Below are positions 43,727 to 51,975 of a stretch of DNA of 64,000 nucleotides, piece after piece (position 1 is the first letter of the stretch; every line of letters begins with the position of its first letter). Both the position numbers and the translations under genes were made by a program. This DNA comes from Deminuibacter soli (GTDB lineage Bacteria > Bacteroidota > Bacteroidia > Chitinophagales > Chitinophagaceae): assembly GCF_003412455.1 (NCBI RefSeq), contig NZ_QTJU01000004.1, positions 1 through 64,000 on the forward strand, given 5' to 3'. The notes beneath the pieces were generated by a model, which made no database searches, was not told where the DNA came from, and saw only the letters and a program-made list of their open reading frames with translations.

Positions 43727-44629
43727 ATGAAATTTGCGTTGTTAAGGTTGCATCTCACTGTTTTTTTATGGGGTTTTACCGGCGTATTGGGACGGCTGAT
43801 TAATTTAAATGAAGGTTTACTGGTTTGGTGGCGCCTGGCCATTACTGTTGTATCGTTATGGGTACTGTTCGCGGCTACCGGTAAAGTACGCAAAATTGCC
43901 CTGCGCGATTTTATCAAGATAGCCTCTATCGGCACACTGCTTTCCCTGCACTGGCTGTGTTTTTACGGCAGCATCAAGTATTCCAACGTATCTATTGCCT
44001 TAACCTGCCTGGCCACATCCGGACTTTTTTCCGCGCTGATGGAACCGCTTTTTTTCAGGAAAAGAATTAACCTGCTTGAACTGGTGCTGGGCATGTTTGC
44101 ACTGGCGGGCATTGCGATTATCTACTTCTCCAACCTTGTTTTTTCTGCAGGCATTTACATTGGCCTGCTGGCATCCCTGCTTACGGTACTGGTGTCGGTG
44201 CTCAATAAAAAAATTGTGGATGGCTACGAGCCGCAGTCCATTACCCTGTACCAGTTAACAGGCGGTTTTATTGGTTTGTCCCTACTGATGCCCCTGTACA
44301 ATCACCTGTTTCCTGCGCCCAGCCTGATGCCCCAGCATTGGGACTGGTTATGGCTGGTTATTCTGAGTTGGGCATGTACCATACTTACTTTTATTTTATA
44401 CATCAGCACGCTGAAAAAACTAAGCGCCTTCACCATGAACCTCACGCTTACGCTGGAGCCGGTGTACGGCATTATTCTCGCGTTTGTGGTATACCAGGAA
44501 AACAAAAGCCTGAGCCCTAATTTTTACATCGGCTTCGCCCTGATACTTGTAGCAGTAGCGTTACAAATGTTCCGCCTCATGGGCCTGGGCAAAAAGTTGA
44601 AGCAGCGGGTTGTGGTGAGCAGGCAGTGA
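43727..44629 (+). CDS. DMT-superfamily (EamA) transporter
   Basis: A 300-residue membrane protein with ten predicted helices in two EamA repeats: residues 1-135 starting with LLRLHLTVFLWGFTGVLGRLI, and 145-285 starting with YIGLLASLLTVLVSVLNKKIV. Family members export amino acids, nucleotides or drugs; the substrate is unknown. It ends with a basic tail. It follows the glycosyltransferase gene by about 50 bases. Confidence 0.9.
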   Translation: MKFALLRLHLTVFLWGFTGVLGRLINLNEGLLVWWRLAITVVSLWVLFAATGKVRKIALRDFIKIASIGTLLSLHWLCFYGSIKYSNVSIALTCLATSGLFSALMEPLFFRKRINLLELVLGMFALAGIAIIYFSNLVFSAGIYIGLLASLLTVLVSVLNKKIVDGYEPQSITLYQLTGGFIGLSLLMPLYNHLFPAPSLMPQHWDWLWLVILSWACTILTFILYISTLKKLSAFTMNLTLTLEPVYGIILAFVVYQENKSLSPNFYIGFALILVAVALQMFRLMGLGKKLKQRVVVSRQ

Positions 44630-44633
44630 TGCC

Positions 44634-44860
44634 GGTGAATAGTCAATAGTGAATAGTCAGACGTCAGTCGTGAGTGGATGCCGTTTAGTCAAGCAGCTTC
44701 TCTGTGTCCTCTGCGTGTTTTTCCTTTGCGATCTTTGCGGTTAAAAATACATAATGCTTCACTAAACGACATTGAATAGTGGGTGATCTCAATTATTCGG
44801 CTATTGGTCTTCGGTTTTGAATTTGCACACTTTCAAATTCTCAAATTTTCAAATTGGATC
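44634..44860. repeat. Word-repeat patch in a convergent gap, with a TTTGCGGTTAAA element
   Basis: It contains GTGAATAGTCAATAGTGAATAG (44635-44656), ACGTCAGTCGTGAGTGG, then an element from 44680 (GCCGTTTAGTCAAGCAGC) to 44748 (TTTGCGATCTTTGCGGTT, 44725-44742). Its near-inverted partner GCTTCACTAAACGAC lies at 44756-44770 (13 of 15 match). Then follow TCAAATTCTCAAATTTTCAAA (split as CTTTCAAATTCTC / AAATTTTCAAATT) words. The element is a homologue, in opposite orientation, of the patch at 58922-58984. No gene. Confidence 0.7.
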
Positions 44861-45688
44861 TCAGTTCACCCGGTACCCATCCACGCTTTTACCGTTAAAA
44901 GTCGGCACGTACAACACACGGCTTGCAGCATTGTATTCAATATCTGCAGTATTCTTTTTAATAGAGCGGGTATCGATGAGCACCTGGGGTTGCTGGCCAG
45001 CCTGCAGGGAATAAATAACACCTATCCAGGCAGAAGCAATGAAATTACCCGGAGTGGTGGCTACAAGTCCGTCGGTGCTTTTCTCCATACCGGTGAACAG
45101 CACAGTGGGCTTTTTATCAGCATCAAATTCAACCAGGCTGCCGGCTGAGAGTACATAGAGTTTATTGTTCAGCGCAAGCAATCCATTGGGACTGGTTATA
45201 TTGTCGATATAAATTTCGGGAACGCCGTTTTTAATACAGAAAACCTTGTTGGTGCGGGTGTCTGATACATACACAATGCCCTTGTCGTCTACGGTAATAT
45301 CATTCAGGAAAATGGCATGCGGTACCGGTATTTTGCGGATCACTTTCGATTTGGCGATATCAATTTCCACTACCTCATCCAGGTCGGCTGCATAAAGTGT
45401 GTTGCCATGTTTGCCAAGTCCCTTGGGTGCATTAAGACCGGTGATCCAAAGCGTATCGATGATCTTGCCTTCAGGGCTCAGTTTGGCCACACCACCCTTG
45501 CCATCTTTGGTATTACCTTGCCCGTCGATGAGTGACACATACAGCAGGTTGTGCTGTGCATCGTATAAAACTGATTCGGGGATAGCGAGTACACTGTCGG
45601 TTTTCCAGAGCGGTTGCAGGGAGTGCTGGGCAACAACGGCGTTCATTACAATAAAAAAGGCGAGTATAGCAATTAATCCGGGTTTCAT
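44861..45688 (-). CDS. Secreted SMP-30/NHL-like beta-propeller protein (paralogue)
   Basis: The signal peptide is MKPGLIAILAFFIVMNAVVA. Propeller blades follow, with YDAQHNLLYVSLIDGQ, NAPKGLGKHGNTLYAADLD, FLNDITVDDKGIVYVSDT and SPNGLLALNNKLYVLSAG. The order of motifs and the length (275 residues) parallel the protein at 35232-36113, so the two are paralogues. Enzymatic activity is uncertain; similarity is to SMP-30/lactonase-like propellers. The gene ends inside the repeat patch and is transcribed alone. Confidence 0.82.
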   Translation of the reverse strand: MKPGLIAILAFFIVMNAVVAQHSLQPLWKTDSVLAIPESVLYDAQHNLLYVSLIDGQGNTKDGKGGVAKLSPEGKIIDTLWITGLNAPKGLGKHGNTLYAADLDEVVEIDIAKSKVIRKIPVPHAIFLNDITVDDKGIVYVSDTRTNKVFCIKNGVPEIYIDNITSPNGLLALNNKLYVLSAGSLVEFDADKKPTVLFTGMEKSTDGLVATTPGNFIASAWIGVIYSLQAGQQPQVLIDTRSIKKNTADIEYNAASRVLYVPTFNGKSVDGYRVN

Positions 45689-45834
45689 AAGCAGGTTTTT
45701 TACACACTAAACTTACAAATAAAACCGCACCTGTAACGCACGCAGTTTTATGCAGGTTATTAAGCAATATTGGCGTGGAAACGCGGTTCGTGTAAAATTT
45801 GCTGCCGACGGCTGTGGAAGAAATATTTTTAATG

Positions 45835-45857
45835 ATCAGCCAGTGCTAACGGCTGAT
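45835..45857. terminator. Possible terminator of the gene at 45907-46290
   Basis: ATCAGCC (45835-45841), nine bases, GGCTGAT (45851-45857) is a perfect 7-bp stem about 50 bases after the stop of the minus-strand gene. On the minus strand it is followed by ATTAAAAATATTT, which is a weak tail. Confidence 0.4.
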
Positions 45858-45906
45858 GCAAGTAGTTGGTTTTCTCAGTAAAGGGATTGTTTCAACTTTC
45901 CCTTTT

Positions 45907-46290
45907 TTAATGCACCGCCATTACCGGTTCTGCTGTTGATTGCTGGGTTAAAATATGCAGCAGGGATAAATGGTGCCAGTTGTGCAGATCATCTACCCAC
46001 AAACAGCCGTCGCCCTGCATCTGCGCAATCACCTGCCAGGCAAACTGCATGCAATGCTGCACGGTTTCAGCGGATACAACGATGTTTTCATCCTTTACCA
46101 GCTTACCCAGTAAATGCCCCGAAACAGAACGGATATGACCTTTAAAAATACGGCCGCATGGCTGCGCGTATAAACCGTACACACTGTTACCGAGAATAAT
46201 GCCCAATGGCTGGTAAGTATCCAGTTCAAGAATGGCATTGTTGTATAAAACCGCTTGCGGCTGGCCGGATTGACTGACGATGTGGTACAT
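45907..46290 (-). CDS. Hypothetical protein, 127 residues
   Basis: I do not recognise this protein. It has no signal peptide or membrane span. It begins MYHIVSQSGQPQAVLYNNAILELDTYQPLG, and the middle has IILGNSVYGLYAQPCGRIFKGHI. The composition is protein-like with several aromatic residues and two histidine pairs near LHNWHHLSLLH. It stands alone with 200-base gaps on each side. It might be a small enzyme or structural protein specific to the lineage; coding status is likely but not certain. Confidence 0.6.
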   Translation of the reverse strand: MYHIVSQSGQPQAVLYNNAILELDTYQPLGIILGNSVYGLYAQPCGRIFKGHIRSVSGHLLGKLVKDENIVVSAETVQHCMQFAWQVIAQMQGDGCLWVDDLHNWHHLSLLHILTQQSTAEPVMAVH

Positions 46291-46511
46291 GCCGCAAATG
46301 TGGCCAATTTTATGCCGCGGAATAACGGCCGGAGCTTTGTTAGTAATAAGTTAATACGGCCATAGCGTGCATTAACCGATAAACAGCCGGTTTTAACGTG
46401 ATTTTCAGCAGGGTATATGTAAGGTGTATTATTTTACGGTTACTTTCATCGTATTGAGCTTTATTGCTATGTATCAGAAGGGATAAAAGATCCCCTAAAT
46501 AAACCCTGCTT

Positions 46512-49472
46512 ATGCAACTGTTGAAACAAGTTTTGTTTGTTGCAGCATTACTCTGCTGCTTCCTGTTTTCTTCCGCACAAAAAAAAGTGCTCGACCATGC
46601 TGTGTATGATCAATGGGAATCATTCGGCGAACGCATTATCAGTAACAATGGCAAGTATGCAGTGTACACCGTAAATGTACAGGAAGGCGATAGCAGGCTG
46701 GTGATTGCACAGGTGGGTGCTTCCGGCGGGTTTGTTATTCCGCGTGGCTACAATGCGGCGTTTGCGGGCAATGACGGTTACGTGGTATGCAAAATAAAAC
46801 CGCCGTATAAAGATATCCGTGATGCACGCATTAAAAAGAAGAAGCCGGAAGATATGCCGAAAGATTCACTGGCATTGTACAACCTTACTACGCGTACGCT
46901 GGTGAAAATTGCCAGGGTAAAACAATACAAACAACCCGAAGAGCAAGGCAGCTGGCTGGGTATATTGCTTGAAAAAGCACTACCCGAAACACCTGCCCAG
47001 CCCGATTCTGCCACCCGTGTGGCGCAGCTTGCACGCACGGCAGACAGTCTTGCCCATGTGGCAGACAGCCTGCGCAAACAACTTGCCGGCATACAGCAGC
47101 ACGGCTTTACCGCGAATGCTGCCAAAAAAGAAACAAACGCCAAAAGCAAAACAGAAGATGCCGCAGAAGAAGGCACCACGCTGTTGTTAAAAAACTTACT
47201 CACCGGTGAAGAAAAAACCTTTACCCTGGTGAGTGATTTTGCATTTGATAAAAACGGTACAGCCCTGGCCTTGTACAGTACGCGTAAAAACAGCGACAGT
47301 ACTTCGCAGGCGCATGTGCTGTGGTACCACCTGCAACAAGCCACTACCGATACCGTGATGGTAAAACTGCACGACGCACACAGCCTGGCATTTGATGAGG
47401 CCGGTACGCAACTGGCCTTTACTGCAGAACGCGACAGCAGCACAAAAGCCGTTCAGAAACTGTTTAAACTATGGTACTATAAACCCGGCATGGACAGTGC
47501 TACCTTACTGGCAGACCGCAATACCAGCGGCGTGCCTGCGGGCTGGGGTATTAGTGAAAATGCCACACTGCGTTTCAGCAAATCAGGTGCAAGGTTGTTC
47601 CTGGGTACCGCGCCCATACTGCCGCCGAAAGATACCACGCTGCCTGAATTTGAACGTGCAGGCGTAGATATCTGGAACTATAAAGATGATGCGCTGCAAA
47701 CCGTGCAGCTGTACAACCTGAACCGCGATCTTAAAAAATCTTATACCGCGGTATACAACTGGCAAAACCATTCAGTGATACAGCTGGCCGATGAGCAGTT
47801 TAAAAATATAGAACTCACCGATGAGTTAAACGGCAATGTATTTTACGCAGCTACCGATACAGGTCGCAGGGTAGCCGCACAATGGCAGGGATATACCTTC
47901 AGCGATGTGTATGCCATAGATGCTGCAACAGGCAAACGCAGCCTGGTGGAAAAGAATTTCAAGGGCAATATGTATCCCTCTGCCACGGGTAAATACTTGT
48001 TGTTGTACCACGACAGAAAACGCAGCTATACCTTATACAACAGCGAAACACACAGCAGTACACCGGTAGTGCTCAATACCAGAACGCCATTGTATGATGT
48101 AGAGAACGATGTGCCGGATGACCCCAATCCCTATGGCATTATGGGTTGGGCAAAGAATGATTCGCTGGTGTACATATATGATCAATACAATGTGTACGCT
48201 GTACAACCCGATGGTAAAAAGGCTGCTGTGCCCGTGTTTGTACAGGAAGGTAAAAAGCGCGTGCGTTATGTTAAAACCGATGAAGAAGAACACGGCATTG
48301 ACATAAGCAAACCCGCCTGTTTCTGGGTGTATGATGAAACCACCAAGCTGAGCGGTTTTTCAAAAGCCGTGCTGCAGCAGTTGCCTGCCAGACTGGAGCG
48401 CATATCGGCCGATACCGTCAACAGCAGCAGCCTGGTAAAAGCAAAAGAGGCGGGTGTTTACCTGTGGGTGAAAGAAAGCTTTTCACAATCTCCGGCACTG
48501 CTGATAAGTGGTAACAGGGCCGATTCGGTACAATCAATGCCGGGCTGGCATACAACACTGGCTGCACAGCTGTATCAAACCAATCCGCAGCAGTCACAAT
48601 ACTATTGGGGTACGGCTTCGTTGTATAAATGGAAAGCCTATACCGGCAAACTAACCGAAGGCGTGTTATATAAACCTGAAAACTTTGATCCCAAAAAGAA
48701 ATACCCGATGATTGTGTATTTCTACGAGCGCAACAACAATACACTGTACAACTACCAGGCGCCTGCACCCACGCCTTCCCGTTTGAACATACCGTTTTTT
48801 GTAAGCCGCGGTTATATAGTGTTTGTGCCGGATATCTGGTATACAACCGGTCACCCGGGCAAAAGCGCGTACGATTACATTGTAAGCGGCACACGCGCAT
48901 TAATGAAGGAAGGCTTTGTCGACAGTACCAAAATAGGTTTGCAGGGACAAAGCTGGGGCGGTTATCAAACCGCTTACCTGATTACACAAACCAACCTGTA
49001 TGCGGCGGCATGGGCCGGTGCGCCGGTGGTAAACATGTTCAGCGCATATGGTGGCATACGATGGGAGAGTGGTTTAAACCGCCAGTTCCAGTACGAGAAA
49101 ACGCAGAGCCGTATCGGTGCTACCATCTGGGAAAAACCGGAACTGTATGTAGAGAACTCGCCGTTGTTTCATTTGCAGAAAGTAAAAACACCACTCGTCA
49201 TCATGTCGAACGATGCAGATGGTGCAGTGCCGTGGTACCAGGGTATTGAATTTTTTACAGCCATGCGCCGTTTAAACAAACCGGTATGGCTGCTGAACTA
49301 CAATGGTGAAGCGCACAACCTGGTAGAACGCCGTAACCGCAAAGACATACAGATTCGCGAACAGGAATATTTTGACTGGCTGCTGCAGGGCGCTGTAGCT
49401 CCCAAATGGATTACCGATGGTGTGCCTGCTGTAATGAAAGGCCGCACCTGGGCACTGGAAAGCAGTAAATAA
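46512..49472 (+). CDS. S9-family (prolyl-oligopeptidase-type) secreted peptidase
   Basis: A signal peptide (about residues 1-22) leads to a long N-terminal propeller region with many WD-like segments (FAFDKNGTALALYST; LAFDEAGTQLAFTAER), then a C-terminal alpha/beta-hydrolase domain. The nucleophile is S814 in GLQGQSWGGYQTAY. The acid is D901 or D903 in SNDADGAVPW, and the histidine is H935 in NGEAHNLVERRNRKD. The 986 residues fit large Bacteroidota S9 peptidases that cleave peptides in the periplasm. A Ser/Ala/Lys-rich insert (residues about 155-225) interrupts the propeller. Single gene, ending in a terminator. Confidence 0.93.
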   Translation: MQLLKQVLFVAALLCCFLFSSAQKKVLDHAVYDQWESFGERIISNNGKYAVYTVNVQEGDSRLVIAQVGASGGFVIPRGYNAAFAGNDGYVVCKIKPPYKDIRDARIKKKKPEDMPKDSLALYNLTTRTLVKIARVKQYKQPEEQGSWLGILLEKALPETPAQPDSATRVAQLARTADSLAHVADSLRKQLAGIQQHGFTANAAKKETNAKSKTEDAAEEGTTLLLKNLLTGEEKTFTLVSDFAFDKNGTALALYSTRKNSDSTSQAHVLWYHLQQATTDTVMVKLHDAHSLAFDEAGTQLAFTAERDSSTKAVQKLFKLWYYKPGMDSATLLADRNTSGVPAGWGISENATLRFSKSGARLFLGTAPILPPKDTTLPEFERAGVDIWNYKDDALQTVQLYNLNRDLKKSYTAVYNWQNHSVIQLADEQFKNIELTDELNGNVFYAATDTGRRVAAQWQGYTFSDVYAIDAATGKRSLVEKNFKGNMYPSATGKYLLLYHDRKRSYTLYNSETHSSTPVVLNTRTPLYDVENDVPDDPNPYGIMGWAKNDSLVYIYDQYNVYAVQPDGKKAAVPVFVQEGKKRVRYVKTDEEEHGIDISKPACFWVYDETTKLSGFSKAVLQQLPARLERISADTVNSSSLVKAKEAGVYLWVKESFSQSPALLISGNRADSVQSMPGWHTTLAAQLYQTNPQQSQYYWGTASLYKWKAYTGKLTEGVLYKPENFDPKKKYPMIVYFYERNNNTLYNYQAPAPTPSRLNIPFFVSRGYIVFVPDIWYTTGHPGKSAYDYIVSGTRALMKEGFVDSTKIGLQGQSWGGYQTAYLITQTNLYAAAWAGAPVVNMFSAYGGIRWESGLNRQFQYEKTQSRIGATIWEKPELYVENSPLFHLQKVKTPLVIMSNDADGAVPWYQGIEFFTAMRRLNKPVWLLNYNGEAHNLVERRNRKDIQIREQEYFDWLLQGAVAPKWITDGVPAVMKGRTWALESSK

Positions 49473-49503
49473 ACAGGCTTCAATGGAAGATGTGTACAAA
49501 AAG

Positions 49504-49530
49504 AGCCCTGGCAAAGCCGGGGCTTTTTTA
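49504..49530 (+). terminator. Terminator of the S9 peptidase gene
   Basis: AGCCCTGGC-AAA-GCCGGGGCT forms a 9-bp stem with one G-T pair (49504-49524) followed by a run of T. It lies about 30 bases after the stop codon. Confidence 0.88.
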
Positions 49531-49579
49531 TGCCTGCTTTCCGGCTTTTTTTTCGTAAATTCCTAAAGAGAAAATCAGG

Positions 49580-50305
49580 ATGCGTATGAAATCATTATCG
49601 GACACATGGTTCGCGGATGGCTATATTGATTTTGAGCTGAAAAAGTATATTTTACTGGCCTATCTCAAAGAAATTGACAGCTATTTCAACGCCAATAAAC
49701 TCTATCCCCATTTGGGTGACCTTATCTTTCACTACAACAACCTCGTTGCTTTCCGGGAGAACAAGAAGTTTTTGCAGGAGCAGTTTCCCAAACGGCTTAC
49801 CGGCATACAAATGGAAAAACTGCAGTTGCTGTACGAGCAGATTGTAGAAGATGATGAACTGATGCAGGAGCTGGAAGCCATTATTCACTATGCTGCCGGC
49901 AAAATGAAAAATACCATTACCAGCGGTACGGAAATTTATGAGTTTGTAGAAAACCAGATCAATATTATTCCTATCGGTTTAATACCGCTCGATTTGAATG
50001 AGGGGTATTTCTTTTTAACCAAAACGGCTACAAGGGATACACTGGTTTATCATTACCGCCTCAGCATTTTTGAGAAACATGATGAGAAATTCCGGAGTAT
50101 CAGAACAGAATATATCGACAGCTGGCAGCGCAGCATAGCCAACAGTTACAGCTGCATAAAACGGGAACTGATTAAAAAAAGAAAGGAACTGCCCAACCCG
50201 GCGGTATATGCGGTGGAAACAGAATTAACCTATCCCATTGAAGAAACATTATTGCCTATTGCCAAACGCAGCCTGGTAAGATATATTACCACCAATGCCG
50301 CTTAA
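49580..50305 (+). CDS. Conserved hypothetical protein, 241 residues
   Basis: A soluble protein of unknown function with no signal peptide. The N-terminal part is helical (WFADGYIDFELKKYILLAYLKEIDSYFNANKLYPHLGDL) and acidic around residues 75-100. The C-terminal half looks like an alpha/beta domain (NIIPIGLIPLDLNEGYFFLTK; TLVYHYRLSIFEKHDEKFRSIRTEYI). I do not recognise a named family. ATG codons at 49580 and 49586 are both possible starts. It may be specific to Bacteroidota. The gene ends 68 bases from a convergent gene. Confidence 0.7.
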   Translation: MRMKSLSDTWFADGYIDFELKKYILLAYLKEIDSYFNANKLYPHLGDLIFHYNNLVAFRENKKFLQEQFPKRLTGIQMEKLQLLYEQIVEDDELMQELEAIIHYAAGKMKNTITSGTEIYEFVENQINIIPIGLIPLDLNEGYFFLTKTATRDTLVYHYRLSIFEKHDEKFRSIRTEYIDSWQRSIANSYSCIKRELIKKRKELPNPAVYAVETELTYPIEETLLPIAKRSLVRYITTNAA

Positions 50306-50311
50306 ATAAAA

Positions 50312-50361
50312 GTGCCGGCCCAAAGCGTGTTCGTCATAGGTAAACAAGCTTTCGCCGGCAC
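50312..50361. repeat. Interrupted inverted repeat between convergent genes
   Basis: GTGCCGGC (50312-50319) pairs with GCCGGCAC (50354-50361) and AAAGC (50322-50326) with GCTTT (50348-50352), giving a 13-bp stem with a bulge and a 21-base loop. It may act as a two-way terminator although it lacks a T-run. Confidence 0.45.
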
Positions 50362-50372
50362 AATGGTTGTTG

Positions 50373-50996
50373 TTATTTTAATTTTACAGATACCACTTCG
50401 CCTTCACTGTTCACGTCCACAAATTTTTCCAGCAGGTCAGAGTGATCGGTGGTGTAATACTCACGTGTGTAATAGTTGGTGTAGTAATCGCTGCCTGTAT
50501 AGCGGTTGTACGAGCCGGTGGTGTACCAGTTCAGCACACCTTGTATGTAATACTTGCCGGGCTTCATTTTAGGGAAAGTGAATTCACCTGTGCTGTTGGT
50601 AATGGCCTCCAGCCTGAAGCGGAATGCTTCGGGAGAGAGGTACACGTATTTCAGCTTGCGGTGGTTTTCCTTTTTGCGCAACTCCAGGTATTCCATCAGG
50701 TAAGGCGTTACAGGGAACAGCAGTATTTTAATTTTATTCGCCAGTATGCGGTTGCCCATTTTAATGGCCATGTTATTTTTCTGACGGGTAAAAGCAACAC
50801 CGGTAATAGTGCCTGTTCCTTCGGCCAGTGCGGCCCTTGCCGCCAGCGTATCAAAAGGCGCCTTGGGCATCATGCGGATGGTATCATCTCTTTCTTTCTG
50901 TACATACTGGGCCCGCGCCTGCGCAGTAAACAGCAACAGCAATACCAGCAATGCAGGCAGGTGTTTCAGGGTATTATTCATTGTCGGATGTTTCAT
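50373..50996 (-). CDS. Secreted protein with carboxypeptidase-regulatory-like fold (hypothetical)
   Basis: The start is placed at the ATG at 50996 (MKHPTMNNTLKHLPALLVLLLLFTAQARAQ), a signal peptide with cleavage after AQARA. A longer frame from a GTG at 51047 would overlap the upstream gene. The mature part contains EAITNSTGEFTFPKMKPGKYYIQGVLNWYTTG, typical of carboxypeptidase-regulatory or Cna-B-like beta-sandwich domains, and a Tyr/Thr-rich stretch (YNRYTGSDYYTNYYTREYYTT, shown here by its core SDYYTNYYTREYY). It lies 20 bases after the lipoprotein gene at 51017-51763 and is probably co-transcribed. Role unknown. Confidence 0.75.
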   Translation of the reverse strand: MKHPTMNNTLKHLPALLVLLLLFTAQARAQYVQKERDDTIRMMPKAPFDTLAARAALAEGTGTITGVAFTRQKNNMAIKMGNRILANKIKILLFPVTPYLMEYLELRKKENHRKLKYVYLSPEAFRFRLEAITNSTGEFTFPKMKPGKYYIQGVLNWYTTGSYNRYTGSDYYTNYYTREYYTTDHSDLLEKFVDVNSEGEVVSVKLK

Positions 50997-51016
50997 CTTG
51001 CAATTTTTCCGGGACG

Positions 51017-51763
51017 TTATTTGCAATATACCTGTTCCAGTTTCCACGACTGGTAGCTATTGCCTGCGCCATAATCTGCCATCAGCGTAGCAGATGCTGT
51101 AGCACCTGCCGCTACAGCGCTTACGGGTAAAATGCTTTCTGTGGAATAGCTTTTATTGTTGGTGGTAGTTACCGTAACTTTTGCATAAACGGGGCGTGAG
51201 CCTTTGGCTACATCATAATCAGCAGTGCCGCTGTTTTTCACATCGAAGGTGAGCAGCACAGTATGCTGGCTGGTGGCGTCTTGCACAGCGGTGCTGTTTA
51301 ATTTCAATTGATCTGCAAAACAGGCGCCGGCAGGCTGTGTGCCGCCTGCAACGCAGTAAAGCTGGTCTACCTTATACGATTTGTATTGGTTGCCTGCGCC
51401 ATAGTCGGCCATTACAGCGGCAGATGCGATTTTCCCTGCTTCAACACTGGATACCGGTAAGATGGTTTGCGTGGCATAGGTTTTACCATTGGTAGTGGTT
51501 ACGGTTAATTTAACGTACACCGCGTTTGAGCCGCCGGCCACATCATAGTTGGTGGTACCTGTATTTTTTACGTCGAACGTAATCAGCGCAGTATGCTGGC
51601 TGGTGGCATCGGTAACATTTGTTTCCGTTAATGAAAGCTGATCGGACATACAACCGGCGTTTGCAGGCGGGGCAACAGGGCTGTCATTTTTTTTGGAACA
51701 GTTCGTAAGTAAAAGTACGGCCAGCAAGGTAAGCGTTGCCAGGGCGCTGATTGGTTTCATCAT
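51017..51763 (-). CDS. Lipoprotein with two tandem ~95-residue repeats
   Basis: The N-terminus (KPISALATLTLLAVLLLTNCSKKND) is a lipoprotein signal with the lipid cysteine in LTNC. Two similar domains follow. Each has the order DQLxL, VTDATSQHTxLxTFDVKN or equivalent, GTTNYDVA/GTADYDVA, VYVKLTVTTTNGK/VYAKVTVTTTNNK, SILPVS or TILPVS, and a C-terminal YGAGN-YKS/YQS-K-QxYC. The DYGAGNxYxSxKxxQxYC ending recurs. It looks like an internal duplication of a beta-sandwich module. Function unknown; a surface or periplasmic role is inferred. Confidence 0.8.
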   Translation of the reverse strand: MMKPISALATLTLLAVLLLTNCSKKNDSPVAPPANAGCMSDQLSLTETNVTDATSQHTALITFDVKNTGTTNYDVAGGSNAVYVKLTVTTTNGKTYATQTILPVSSVEAGKIASAAVMADYGAGNQYKSYKVDQLYCVAGGTQPAGACFADQLKLNSTAVQDATSQHTVLLTFDVKNSGTADYDVAKGSRPVYAKVTVTTTNNKSYSTESILPVSAVAAGATASATLMADYGAGNSYQSWKLEQVYCK

Positions 51764-51800
51764 GCTATCTGTGTTTAATATTTAGCGGGTGTTTTGCGGA

Positions 51801-51816
51801 CACCGGCAAGCCGGTG
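51801..51816. repeat. Short GC hairpin upstream of the lipoprotein gene
   Basis: CACCGG-CAAG-CCGGTG is a perfect 6-bp stem 38 bases from the lipoprotein ATG, in the divergent gap shared with the histidine kinase gene. Role unknown. Confidence 0.3.
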
Positions 51817-51975
51817 CAATTTTGTGCGGCAAAACTATGGGCACTATACCGGCCAGGCAATACCAGCAGTGTTGTGTTTTTTTCTACCGGATTATTGGTA
51901 GTTTCTGCGCCATAACTGTGCATAAATCATATCCATGTTGATCTGCATTCGTCAATAATTGCTATTTTAGTTCTT

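Noticed and set aside
46778-47443. 221-codon minus-strand frame, Ser/Cys/Val-rich
   Set aside because: It lies opposite the S9 peptidase gene and its composition is that of a reverse-strand shadow.
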